This document shows positions 45,037 to 56,218 of a DNA stretch of 64,000 nucleotides, piece after piece. This DNA is from Heterodera schachtii. Lineage: Eukaryota > Nematoda > Chromadorea > Rhabditida > Heteroderidae. The DNA is taken from assembly GCA_023374025.1 (NCBI GenBank), contig SIJG01000007.1:539852-603851 (forward strand). The letters run 5' to 3'. How positions within the stretch are numbered: the first letter of the stretch is position 1; the number at the start of each line of letters is the position of its first letter. The notes beneath the pieces are model-generated. The model was given only the letters and a program-made list of their open reading frames with translations. It was not told where the DNA came from and ran no database searches. Position numbers and translations under genes: made by a program.

Positions 45037-46690
45037 TTACGGAAAGCCGTCCGCCCTCGGCACAATCACTCGGCGGAGTGCAATTCGTTGCCCCGGCATC
45101 AGTGCCGTGTAAACCCCGGCCAATGGGCATTTGGCGGGGATCAGTGCCGACTCGGCGCCGCGCGGACTGTCCACGAACAGTCGCAGTTCGGAGATGGCAT
45201 CCAGGCCAAGCTGCTGGCGGTACTGCGCTTTTGAGGGTGACGAGGGGGCGTCACGCGCGGGCCGAAGGCGGCAGTCGGCGGAGACAAACGACGGACGACT
45301 CATTTGGCACAGCATTTGGAGCACTTCGGCACAGCACGTCCGCCGCGAGATCAGCACCGATTTGTAGTTGCTCTAAAGGGAAAGATAATTATGAATGATC
45401 ATCCGGCACTAATTACTAATAAAATTGCTGATCATTTGTCAACTCACTGCTGATCACATTGACTCAGCTCATTACTCTGATCAGAGTCACTCACTGCTGA
45501 CCACACTATCACTCTGATCAAATCAATGTTGGTCACTCTAATTAAATATTCTTGCTGGTCAATCTGATCAAATACTCGCTGCTCATCACTCTGAACAGAG
45601 CCACTCACTGACCACAGCCGACCATTTTGACTAACGGCTTAAAACTATGACTATTATTCAGTGACACTGCCGTCTTTTTGAATTTAATTGATTGGTTGTG
45701 TTCATTTTGTTTTCTCTTTTTTGTATTAATTCACCTCCGGATTCACTTCGCCGTCGTAAATTCGAGCCAAAATTGCGTTTGAGTCCATGCCGAGGATGAA
45801 GCGCGACATTCCGACTGGGTGGCACTTTTGGAGCTCCAGCGGCCGTGCAATTCTGTCCAACTCCAAAATGCTGCGTGCCTCCGTTCCGTCCATGCGCCGA
45901 GTTCGCACCTAAGGAAAATTTGGCATTTCAATGGGCTAAAAAGAATAAAAATTCGAAAAACGCACCTCCATGAACAGATGGAATAGGTTCAGGTCGCGCA
46001 ACGACAGGCGCAGTTTGTCCAACACCAACTGGCGAATGACGCATTCTGTGCTGACCCCCGCGGGCACTCGCAACGTTTTGTAGTCCGTGTCCGTTTTGAT
46101 TTGTGCCGTGTACACGCGCAAATAGTCCTAAAAAGTAAATTACCAAGACGACACGGCACTTCAAAAATGCCCTCGGCTATTCTCACCCATTCGCCGGCGG
46201 TCATTCTTTTGGGCTTTGGCGGCTGCGGGGCGGGTGACTTTCTCCGGCCTAAAGTGCCGCAGTTGAGGGAGGAGGACGAACTGCTAGAAGAGGACGACGG
46301 GGAGGAGGAGGAGGAGGAAAAAGAGGGGGACAAATCGGACAGAGAAGCGAAGCGACGGGGCAAAGGGACGGCATTTGCAGCAGCGGCGCACTCGTTCTGC
46401 AAATGGCACTTGTTTTTGGTTTAGCCTCCTCCCCGCCGGAGGAGTGTTACCGTATCGTAAAAGGGTTTGCCATCAGTTGGGTACGGTGCTGGGGTGGCCA
46501 TTTGTTGTACGATAAATTCCTCCAATTCGTCGATGGATCGGTCCACGTTGTGTTCCCCAATTGCCGATGGATGTGAAGAGGAGAAAGAGGAAGAAGAGGA
46601 GGAAGAAGAAGAGATTTGACTGAGTCTTTGGGGCGAGGCGGAAAAACGGTTGGAAGAAGAAGCGGAGGAAGTCACTTGGAATTTAAGCAT
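45037..46690 (-). CDS. Protein with two Ras-association-like domains
   Basis: The first exon (from MLKFQVTSS at 46690) is serine-rich, then IDELEEFIVQQMATPAP. The second has poly-Ser and a proline/lysine SH3-ligand-like SPAPQPPKPKR. The third reads DYLRVYTAQIKTDTDYKTLR and VSTECVIRQLVLDKLRL, a typical RA (ubiquitin-fold) domain. The fourth holds ARPLELQKCHPVGMSRFIL. The fifth begins SNYKSVLISRRTCCAEVLQM, a second RA-like repeat, and ends VIVPRADGFP. RA domains bind activated Ras/Rap GTPases. The tandem arrangement recalls diacylglycerol kinase theta or afadin, but no kinase, PDZ or DIL domain follows: the stop is at 45037. A GTAAGAG donor-like site overlaps that stop, so the real gene could continue, yet no further exon was seen before 44.9 kb. 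Confidence 0.7.
45390..45650. repeat. TGATCA-rich tract in an intron of the RA-domain gene
   Basis: The words CTGATCA, TCACTCTGATCA and CTCACTGCTGATCAC recur at short, irregular spacing within the last intron, much like the fields in the hydroxylase gene. The unit here is closer to ACTCTGATCA. Confidence 0.6.
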
Positions 46691-47898
46691 TTCAGCTATG
46701 TAATTGAATGGGAAAATGAATCATTACATAATTAATTAATTAATTAATCAGCAAATGAAGGACCATTTGAAATTGTAATAATTTAAAAATGGGCGAATGA
46801 TTTACAAAAAATGGCCATGAGAAGAACATAAAGTTACGAATTTGGCCAAAAATATTTGTTCCCATTGTATTATTATTATTTGCTCGGAATTTTATGGCCT
46901 AGAAAAATATTTGCGGTTGGATTTTGCCAGTCGGAGAATATTTGGGAAAGGCGGCGGCGGACGGGGGGCGGGGGGGGGGGGAGGAGGGGACGGAACATTG
47001 CGGGAGAGAAAGGGGGGGGGGGCAAATTTAATGGTCGGGGAGGGGTAATCCGATGAGTTGGGGTGATGGGAAGAGCATTCATTCATCCGACGAAGAATTG
47101 GGGGGGGGGGGGGGGGAAAGGACACGCTCAAAAAGAACAGCGAAATGCCGGGGGAGGGAAAGGGGGGAAATCCGATTTGGGACAAATCCGGGAGATTTGT
47201 GTTATTAAAGCAACACGGAGAAGGGGGATTGTCACTTAATTGCCACTTAATTTCCCACTATAATCCTCCCCCCTTTCCATGTAAATAATTATTTAATATG
47301 CCCTATTAAAGTCCTTTGAGAGAGTCATTTGCCGACAATTTTCTTCCCCCCCCCCCTTCTCCGTGTCCCCTCTTCGTCTTCTCGAGTTTCACTTTCGAGG
47401 GATTTAGCGGGTTTCATTCCAATGACCACCTTAATAAGATCCTTTAAATTAGGGTTGGAATTAAATAATTAATTCATTATAAAATTAAATGCATTCCTTA
47501 AATTGTCTTTTTGTGATGGCATTGGCATTTGCTGTTGCTTTTGTTCTGTTATGCCTTCGATTTTCTCATTTCGCCGATTAAATTTGTTCTTTTTGCCGGT
47601 GATCCAATTGACCTGACCATTCATTCGAATGGATGAGAATTAAATGGCAATTTGAAGTGGAAACATTGTAAATGGGCAGAACAAAATGTTGGGGAAAGAG
47701 AGGGAAAAAGAAAGGCAAAGTGAGTGATGAGTGACGGGGAAAGGCAATTGGGGGGAGGGCAAAGCTGAGATTGTAATCAGTGGAAGAGAGTGAACTCAGC
47801 AGGTTTAGATTTGATTTGGATCAGCCCAGTGGGAATGGGTGGCATTCTTGCCCTTTACTTTCATTTTAATATTTAAATTTCTAGTTTCAATCACTGAC

Positions 47899-48045
47899 TC
47901 TCTCTCTTTCTCACTGTTTTGTCCCCTCTCTCTCTCTCTCCCCATTTCCCGCCCCCCTCCCTCTCTCTCTTCCGCCCTCTCTCCCTCTCTCTCTCTCCCC
48001 ATTCTCTCTCTCTCTCTCTCTCCCTCCCTCTCTCTCTGCTGAAGA
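47899..48045. repeat. (CT)n microsatellite tract
   Basis: Interrupted runs of CTCTCT with C insertions extend over about 145 bp. The tract is a simple repeat with no sign of being transcribed as a gene. Confidence 0.85.
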
Positions 48046-48976
48046 TGATCTGCTGATAAATGATCACTTTTCTTGAGTGCACTGCTTTTCCCTTCCCTTT
48101 CTTTTGTATTATGAGTGTCTCTTTTTGCCTCTCTCTTTAAGAATTTGTCAGTGTCCGTCCGTTCAGCAGCCGCAGGACAAAACAATGGCTGAAAATGGAC
48201 GACGATGGGCAAATGAATTGGTGGGAAATGGGGGGGGGGGGGAGGGGGAACAGAGTACGGAAGGGGACGACAACGGCGGGGGGGAGGGGAAGGGAAGGGA
48301 TCTGATGATGAGCCAAATGGGGGGGGGGATAAATTGGAAGAGGAAAGGGGGGCGATTGGGAGGGGGAGGTGAGACACAAATTACGGGGGGGGGGGGGGGG
48401 GGGGGGGGGGGAGGGAGGGATTAAGACGAATTGGATGGGATGGGGCAGCTTAGGGAAGAACGGATTTTCCGGAGCCAATGGAATGGCTGAGTCACAGCCC
48501 ATCCATTTGAGTTACACAAACCGACGACCGACCGAGCAAAGGTTGTGTTGGCAGTCGCATCGGAACGACCGACCGAAGAAGCGACGAAATTTACGATTAT
48601 TCGCTTGGGCATTTGGGGGGGGGGGAGAAAGCTTATAAGCAAAGAAAGGCAATTTTGAATAGGAAAAAGGAAAATAAATTATGAAAATTTAAAATGAAAA
48701 TAAAAAGAGACAAAAAAGGGCAAATGGCACGCGAAAAGAGAAAATGAATTGGCAAATAATTAATAATGAATTAGTTAATTGAGTGGCAAAAAAATTAATG
48801 GGGAGGGAATTGGAAAGGGCAGATGAAAAAGCGAAGGATGGAGCAGGGAAAAGGCCAAAAATTGACGAAAGAGGAAGGCATATTAAGGAAATGGGGAGTC
48901 AAAGTCAAGTCACGCATATTAACAAAGCGAATACATTTCATTAGGACAATTAGGACGACCGGGATTAATTAATGGA

Positions 48977-48977
<1 letters not shown>

Positions 48978-49060
<83 letters not shown>

Positions 49061-49079
49061 CGGGAGAGAGAGAGAGAGG

Positions 49080-49112
<33 letters not shown>

Positions 49113-49130
49113 GAGAGAGAGAGTGAGAGA
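48978..49130. repeat. (GA)n microsatellite, about 150 bp
   Basis: An almost uninterrupted GA run covers about 80 bp, followed by interrupted GA repeats. It can adopt triplex (H-DNA) structure because one strand is pure purine. Confidence 0.95.
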
Positions 49131-51265
49131 AAGAAAGGGAGGGAAATCCATGTTCAGACAAATTGTACTTCTTTTTGGTTGGATGTGAGTGAAGTGGAAC
49201 AAAAATTGGAACCGGCGGAAGATTTGGGAAAGTGAAAGGGACGGGGGGGGGGGGAGGAACGACCACCGAAACGAATTCCCCCCCCCCCCACAGTGACAGT
49301 GCCACCAATAATTTACCTTCCGGTCGGTCCAGCAACAGTCACTCTCTCCCCTTCCCTCCCCCCCCCCCGTCTCTTTCTGTCGGCGGAAGGGGCGAAACAT
49401 TGCCCAATTTACGGCGGGGGACGGACGGAAAAACGCATCCCACCCAAAGGAAGTCGCAAAAATTGGTTATTAGCACTTCTTTGGTGTTTTGACACTTGCG
49501 TTGGCCGAGGGAGGGAATCCATCATCCGTCCGTTTTCGTCGTCATTTCCCCCCCCCCCCCCGGGGCGAGAGAATGGGCGGTGATTGGCGTGCGGTGTTTG
49601 GCTTTGATGGACCGACTGATGAGTGATTGAGTGAATCACTCGCCGCCCCCGCGTCAGCCAAAGTGTCGTCGGTTCGGTGTCCCCCCGCCCCCTCCTTTTT
49701 CCCCTTTTCCCTAGCGGTGAGTCTCTGTTTTGGTTGGCCTTTCTCCAATTTATGCGACTCCCCCCCCCCCCTCCCTCCAATTGTTTTATTTTTTAATTCC
49801 GCGATTTTCAATCCCCAAAATTTGAATTTCCCGCACTTTACGGGGGGGGGGGGGAGTCAAAAAGTGCGTTTTGCCATTCACTTTGCTGAAGGGTTCGTTC
49901 GCGTGTTCCGTTTTTCTCAGAATTCCCCGCCCCTCCCGCGCTTAATTTAATGCCCCCCCCCCCTCTCTCTCTCTCTTTACAATTACAAAATGAATGCTTT
50001 GTCCGTCGAGTGCCTTAATAATTACTATTTGTTGCCTGCACCTCGTCACTTCAATTTACGCCAATAATTATCATTAATTTTTATGAGTGCTGTCATTGTT
50101 TGGCCGCTATTGGCAGCGGCAGAAAATGGCGTTAATCCCACCAATTAATTCCCAATATTTCCAATTCGATGATTCTTCCCTTTTTCGCATGACGTGTGAA
50201 TTGTGTCTTTATCCATTGTTTGTAAAAAGTGAAATAAAATTCTTTTTCAAATTATGGTCGAATGATAGTCGAAATCATTTTGAAATTTCAATAAATTTTC
50301 TGTGATAAAAGTAAAAAAGTGAAAACATCTGAACAAAAGTTGAGGAAGAATTGAGATGAATCGGAACCGGAAGAACGAAACAATAAAAAAATGAGAAGGA
50401 TTTGAGTATGATCAGTGATCAGTGAAGTAAAAAAGAGAGACAAACGAAACGAAACGGAAAAAAATAGGAAAAGTTACAAAACGAAAGGAAGTGAAGGAAG
50501 ATGGATGAAGAAGGCACTTCAAAACGATGAGAGATTTAAGTGCAAAAATTGAGCCGTTAAAAGCCAAACAAAACGAACGAACGGACAAACGAACAAAAAA
50601 AGAGACAAATGAGCGAAAATGGCAAAAGAAGCAACAAAACTCATCATAACAGACACTGCAACTCCTCTCCGTCGGTCGCTGAATTGGGGAAAAATAAAAA
50701 AGCATTAAAAAAACATTTCAAAATTGGCCAACCCCCGCGGCGAGAACGGCGCAATTGCTGCGGGGGCGAGCGCAGCGCATCGAGCGACAATTGGCCGGTC
50801 CGTCGGTCGAAAAAGGTGTCCAACGCGACCGAATTGTCCACAAACACTGAAAAATGAATTGCATTTTCCGCATAAATTAATGAAAATGGGAAACAAATCC
50901 CCTCCATTTACCGCCCTTTGTTATTGGAACCAAAGCAAAAGTCGCAACTTTTGTAACTTTGTCAAAGAGAGGGGAAGGAATCGAAAAATGCAAATTCATT
51001 TCAAAAAATTGCCAAAAGATCGAAAAACAAAAATTTGACCGTTTTTTATTATAATTTTGAGGATTGGCCTTGGTGCATGCCGGTTTTTTGGTTGGCCCGC
51101 CCATGCCAGCGGAAAGAATGGCATGGATAAAGCGACACATGAATTTGATGAGATTTTATCGCAGAATTTATGCCACCTGCTGTTTAATGTTCATTAAAAA
51201 TATGGCTCAAAATCCCAAAAGTTAGTTATTTTTGGACAGAATGTGTTAATAATCGCATTAAAAAA

Positions 51266-52874
51266 TTACAAATGCAAACTCCCTAGGCCAAATCCCTGCC
51301 CCCCCCTTATCCCACCTCTGTGATGGTTGGGGCCGAGATGGCGCCGCATCATTTGCTCCTCCACCACCGCCCTGAGCCGTCTCTTCCGATTCGCCGCTCT
51401 GTTCCGCTGATTGCGCTCCTTGGCCTCAGCCCGCTTCTGCTCCTCCTCCGCCTCCCTTTTGTACTGCCCCTCCGCCGTTTGTTCGGCCATTTCCGTCTTT
51501 TGCTGCTGTGCCGTCCGTTTGCCGCGTGCCGCCCCTCCGACGACGGTCAGCACAGTGCCGTCGCACTCCTCCGCCGTTTTGCCAATGTCCAACGCTTCGT
51601 CCTCGTCCCATGCCGCGTCCGTTGTGCTCCATCCTCGCCGTTTCGGCTCCTCATTCTCTCGCTTCACAACTCCGTCAAGCACGGAAGGAGCCGTTGCTGA
51701 AAAAAGAGGGAGGCAAAAGTCATATTAAATACCACTTAAAAGTCGATTAACGCATCTATTTAGGACAAATGTGCAATTTTCGAGACTAAAATTGCGAGAC
51801 GGGAATTCTGTCGAGTCCGCACGCCCTTTGCAATTGTCCCTCCCTCCCCTCTCTTTCTTCCTCTCCCTCACCTTTTCCGTTCGTCGTCCTCTTTTTCCCT
51901 GCCGCTCTCTTCTTCTGCCCCTTTCCCTCGCCCGTCTTCGCCTCCCTTTTCACTGCCGTCACTTTCCGCTGCGTTTTCTTCCGCTTTTGCGGCTGCTGAA
52001 CAGCCACTGAACTGGAACAGCCCGGCAATGAGTCAGCAGTGAACTGTTCGGCGTCGTCGTTGTCGTCCCCACTCGCCGAGTCGGAAGAATCCTCCGACGA
52101 TCCATCGGAGGAGGACGAAGCGGAGGAAGAGGAGAAGTCGGACGCGTCGGTGTCCTCCTCCGCGTCTAAGCCAACCAACGAATGATTCTTTCGCTGACGC
52201 CGCTTTTCCTTTCTCTAAAAAAATAAGGGATCATTCTGTCAATTGTCCGTCTCAAATTTTTAAAAGTAAATCTATCTCCAAAAAACTGTGGGTGTTTTCG
52301 TCGTCCCTTGCCAAAATGCCTCCCCCCCCCCCAACGGCCCCATTTTTGCCTGAATCCGTTGGCTGATCTTCAGCATTTTTTTCTCCTCCGCCAATTCGAA
52401 ATGGCACATTGAGTAAGCGAGGTTGATGAACTCATGTTGGACGATCTAAACAAAAAAAGGAGGCTGAAATGGGACGGAAAGAGAAAGTAGTCGATGCCCA
52501 CGTGATTATCATAGAGCACTCTGTTCACCAAACTGCCGCAAGATTCGCAGAGAATCCATTGGACATCCTTACGGGGAATGTGCAAACGGTCGAAGCGAGA
52601 TTGGACACTGCAAAGGGAGGGGAAATGGATGACCAAAAGAAAAGTGGAACGGCAATTAAGGACTAATGAGGACAGAGAGAGGACAAAAAGGAATCACAGA
52701 TTTAGAGCCATGGACAAAGGGAAAGGACTAACGGACCGAAAAGCACGAGATAATAGAGGAGACACGAATAGGAAAGAAACAGACAAAACGGCCCATAATG
52801 GAAACCAAAACCCACCTTTCAAATTTGGTCACGCCGTTCGACCGATTGTCGAAAATTGTGAGATAATCATCCAT
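51266..52874 (-). CDS. Unrecognised nuclear-type protein with C-x2-C...H motif
   Basis: I do not recognise the family. The start is the ATG at 52874 (MDDYLTIFDNRSNGVTKFE). In-phase introns lead to RFDRLHIPRKDVQWILCESC then GSLVNRVLYDNH, and then to the helical segment HEFINLAYSMCHFELAEEKK. The Cys-x2-Cys...His spacing could bind zinc and vaguely recalls SGF11/ataxin-7 fingers, but that is speculation. The intron after KISQRIQ uses a GC donor. The rest is low complexity: RKEKRRQRKNH, an acidic serine tract, a lysine-rich block that looks like nuclear localisation signals, and a long Glu/Arg/Lys coiled-coil-like C-terminus ending GFGLGSLHL. About 320 residues. It starts 198 bp after the NUBP1 stop on the same strand, so it is probably the last gene of an operon. 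Confidence 0.65.
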
Positions 52875-53071
52875 ACCAAAACTAAAAGTTTCTCACCGGT
52901 TAATTAAATGCGCCTACAATTGACAAAATATCATTGGCCACCCATTCACATTGTAAAGCATTAACCAACTTAAAATTCAAATTCGCCAAAAATCTTCCGT
53001 TTAAATCCACCGTATTTATGTGTTTAAATTCTTCAAACAAATGTCACAATTGGAATTGTTCTGTGTTCATT

Positions 53072-54943
53072 TCAATTCGTTTCGCCATTAATTTCCGTTC
53101 TCTCTCTGTTCGTTTTGCATTTGTTCACCAGCAAATTGGCCAAATCGCCGAACTGCTTGGCCACCGGCGAGTCAGCAAAATGTTCGAAATAAGATTGGCC
53201 CTCGTCGAGACTCTTGGCCAGCCGTGGGTCCAGCGGCAATTGAGCCAACAGCTCAAGGCTCAAATCGGCACACATTTTCTTGGCCCCGCCGGTGGTGTTG
53301 GGGAACAGTTGGGAGGCGGTGGAACAGCACGGACAAACAAATTGGCACATATTCTCAACGACACCCAAAACGGGCACTTTGGTCTTCACGCAGAAATTGA
53401 CCTAAACAGGGAAGGGAATTGACCAAATGTAAGCGGAACCAAGACCGTATTCAGAAAACTTGGCTAATGTAAAGAATAGGGATTTTTTTACGGATCAAGA
53501 CAAATGTGGTATTAATCAAAAGTTTATTCGCTTCTGATCAACCCAGACTTGGATTCTGTGCTGCCGGCATTTACAGTGCCAAAAGAAAATAAATTTTTCC
53601 GTTTTTTCATTTCAGGGGGGGGGGATGAAGTGCGTTCTGTTGCCCCCTCTTTAGGTATTTAAAAATAGACAGGCGAATTAGTGCAGTAATTGTTTGGCAC
53701 CTCTTTGCGCACATCCAACAGCGAAATTTCCTGCGGAGTGGTCACAATGACAGCGCCGTCCAGGCAAGAAGCTTGGAGCAGCATTTGGACGATGGAAATG
53801 TGTTCGTCCGAAGTGCCTGCAGGAATGGCAAAGCAATGAATGGGAATTTGTCCCTTTTTTTGTTACCCGGCGGAGTGTCAATGATCAGAAAGTCCAACTC
53901 GCCCCAGTCGACGTCCCGCAAAAACTGTTTTATAAGCGCATTCTTTCGGGGCCCCCGCCAAATTATCTGACAATTTGTGAGGGATGAATGAATGGTTATT
54001 CAATGCCAGTTGTTTGGGTCATCGCTCAGGGAATTAGTCTCCCCCCCCCCCCCCGCCGGTAAATGTTGAAAAAAATTTTTTGGAAGTTTCCAGTTTTTTG
54101 TGAATTTTTTTTTTAAAGAAATCGGGTAGGGAAACGTAGTGCACTCACCGCTTCGTCGCGAGTGTCCAACAAAAAGGCAATACTCATCACGAACAGATTG
54201 TTCTGCACAAAAATGGGTGTCCATCCTTGAAATGAAAAAGTCAACGATTAAGAAATAACTTAGAAGATTGAAATTTTTAATTAGGGGAGTCAATGGCAAA
54301 TCGCATTAATAAAGTTATTTGAAACAATTTCTTTTTAATTTGTTGTCAACTGAAAACCCGAACACCTCACAAATTTTATATTTTTTAAAAGCTGCAGTGG
54401 TAACAATTTTTTTGACTTTTTTTTCGATAAAATATAATTTTGCAATTAGTTTGTCATGGTATCACATCAATTGCTGTTACCCTGGTCACTGTTTTGTACG
54501 CTGTTCTCCTCACAGCCGAACATCCGAGCTTGGGAAGGCCCGCAAATGTCGACGTCCAAAACGGCCACATAAAAGAAAAAAAGCAAATTGAAAAAGCGCG
54601 TGAAACGACGCCAAACTTTGAACGGCTTCGCTCCGTCCTGTAAATTGGCAATTGCGTAAGCCAAACTCGCCGTCACTGTGCTCTTCCCAACGCCTCCCTT
54701 TCCGCTGAGAATGAGCAACTGAAAATGGAAACGACGGATTTGCCAAATCCACAATGATCAATTCACTTTGTGTTTGACGCCCGCCAATCGTTCTGTGATT
54801 AGCGCAATGTCCGGGTCCACCGCCCTTTCCCCGGTTGAGCAGGCACTTTGGTTGGGACAGCCGGCACAGGCGGACGTTTTACCAGCATTGGCACTGGCGG
54901 TGCCCGGGCAATTCTCATTGGCATCCTCTGGTACGTCAGACAT
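53072..54943 (-). CDS. nubp1: NUBP1 (Nbp35), cytosolic Fe-S cluster assembly ATPase
   Basis: NUBP1 is a P-loop scaffold ATPase that loads 4Fe-4S clusters onto cytosolic and nuclear proteins. Exon 1 (54767-54943) starts [10 protein letters not shown] and carries the N-terminal cluster ligands CPGTA..., [10 protein letters not shown] in the family's C-x13-C-x2-C-x5-C spacing. Exon 2 (from 54718) has the deviant Walker [18 protein letters not shown] and [16 protein letters not shown]. Later exons give [39 protein letters not shown] (switch II) and the C-terminal [10 protein letters not shown] with the CPxC cluster motif. The stop is at 53072. Oddity: between LQDGAKPFK and VAVLDVD lie 48 extra in-frame nucleotides (see findings). 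It sits 105 bp downstream of the ERCC1 stop. Confidence 0.94.
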
Positions 54944-55048
54944 TTTAAAACAAAAATTTGTTAAATTAAAGACATATAAAAACGGCATAATTTAAAAAAT
55001 GGCAATGGAATTGAATAACCAATCCAAAGAAATTTTGCTGTTTTTTTT

Positions 55049-55710
55049 TCAATTTTTATTCATTTGTTGTTGCTGTCTTTGCAATTTGTTCTGTTGGATT
55101 CGGGCCAATTCGCTTTCGGCACTTCGATTCTCAGTGAATTTGAACGTTTCGATGAATTCGGCCGCCTCCTCCACGGAATAGCAAAGGACCAAAGAAACGT
55201 CCATTCGGTAGCAGAACATGTTCAGATCACGAAGCAAAAAGGAAGGGTCTTCGACATTGACGTAAGCCAACAGAACCTGAAAATGAAAACCGATGAGAAA
55301 TCATGGCGAAAAATTGGCAATTTAATTAAATTTGAAATTGTGCAGTCGCAAATCCTCCCACCTTTACGGGGTACGCCCTCAGATCGGTGAAACGAGTCTC
55401 AATGTACCCGCAGTGGAGCTTGTGGTACTTCAGGGCCAGGTAAAGAAGCCCACAATTACCAGAACACTCAAAATCGCATCTTAACGGCGGAAATTTGCTC
55501 GAAATGGGACAAAAAGTAAGTTCCAATTCACTTTATGTCGGATGACCATTCGTACGGCACATTCCGAATGTATTTGAGCACCGGGTTGCCCTCTTGTCGG
55601 CGCCGGTTTATTTTTAATGTGGACAAACCGAACGGATTTCCCCTTGGGAGTGCCGGGGCCAATAGCGCCGATGTTTGGGGCTGGTCATTTTCAGAGGAAG
55701 TTGTTGCCAT
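55049..55710 (-). CDS. ercc1: ERCC1 central-domain protein lacking the C-terminal HhH2
   Basis: ERCC1 pairs with XPF in the 5' nuclease of nucleotide excision and crosslink repair. Three exons: from 55710 MATTSSENDQPQ... to NPVLKYIRNVPYEWSSDIK; then CDFECSGNCGLLYLALKYHK and YIETRFTDLRAYPVK; then VLLAYVNVEDPSFLLRDLN with SLVLCYSVEEAAEFIETFKF. This matches the ERCC1 central XPA/DNA-binding fold (GNPVLK.VRNVPWE, LRYH.LHP.YI, EEAG.YLE). The protein then ends after ENRSAESELARIQQNKLQRQ plus ten more residues. At about 175-180 residues it has no tandem helix-hairpin-helix domain, the part that binds XPF in other animals. No further exon fits, because NUBP1 begins 105 bp on. It is probably the first gene of the operon. 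Confidence 0.88.
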
Positions 55711-56218
55711 TGAACGTAAAAATTAATTAAACTGAGTGGGAAATTTGTCTCGTCTCCCACTTGAGTACTTTCCTATTAACACCGGAATTCTTAAATTAAT
55801 AATTTTTTATTTTCTCTGTTCATTATTTGTTAAATTTAAAAAATTGGCAAAATGTCATTAAATGCCCTCAATTTTCTCTCCTCTCCTCGCTAATTTGAAG
55901 AAGGGATTCATTTTGGGCGCTCTTTCATTGGTATTTTGAATTCTCTCTACTTTTTGGCATTTTGCTTTGCTCATTCTTTTATTTCCCCCGACTTTTCTCG
56001 GTTGTTTTCGATTTGTCTCTTCTCTTCTTTGCTTTTGCTGTTTGTTATTATTTGTTGGTGCCTTTTCCCTCTCTCTTATAAATTCGCTTCCCCTTCTTCC
56101 AAAACTCATCAAAACAAAACACAAAACAACGATTTGTGCTGTTGTGCCTTTGCTTAATACATTTTCTTTTCGTTTTAAATTATTTTTGTTTTTTCAGCTT
56201 TTTCCCATTTTTCTCAAA

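Larger units (their letters stand above)
46691..51265. other. Gene-poor region with homopolymers and microsatellites
   Basis: No exon resembling a known protein was found in this 4.6 kb. It is dominated by G or C runs (46970-47010, 47100-47116, 48228-48245, 48386-48412, 49245-49256), CT or GA microsatellites (47899-48045 and 48978-49130) and AT-rich spacers. The long frames here are low-complexity Gly/Pro/Ser/Arg products of these tracts. It may serve as upstream sequence for the RA-domain gene. Confidence 0.5.

Noticed and set aside
45037..46690. Full diacylglycerol kinase theta gene
   Set aside because: The RA-like region recalls that family, but no C1, PH or kinase domain was found on either side, so the name was not applied.
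47805..49400. Long frames rich in Ser/Leu/Pro/Arg/Glu
   Set aside because: They are translations of CT/GA microsatellites and C/G runs on both strands, with no splice-consistent partner or known domain.
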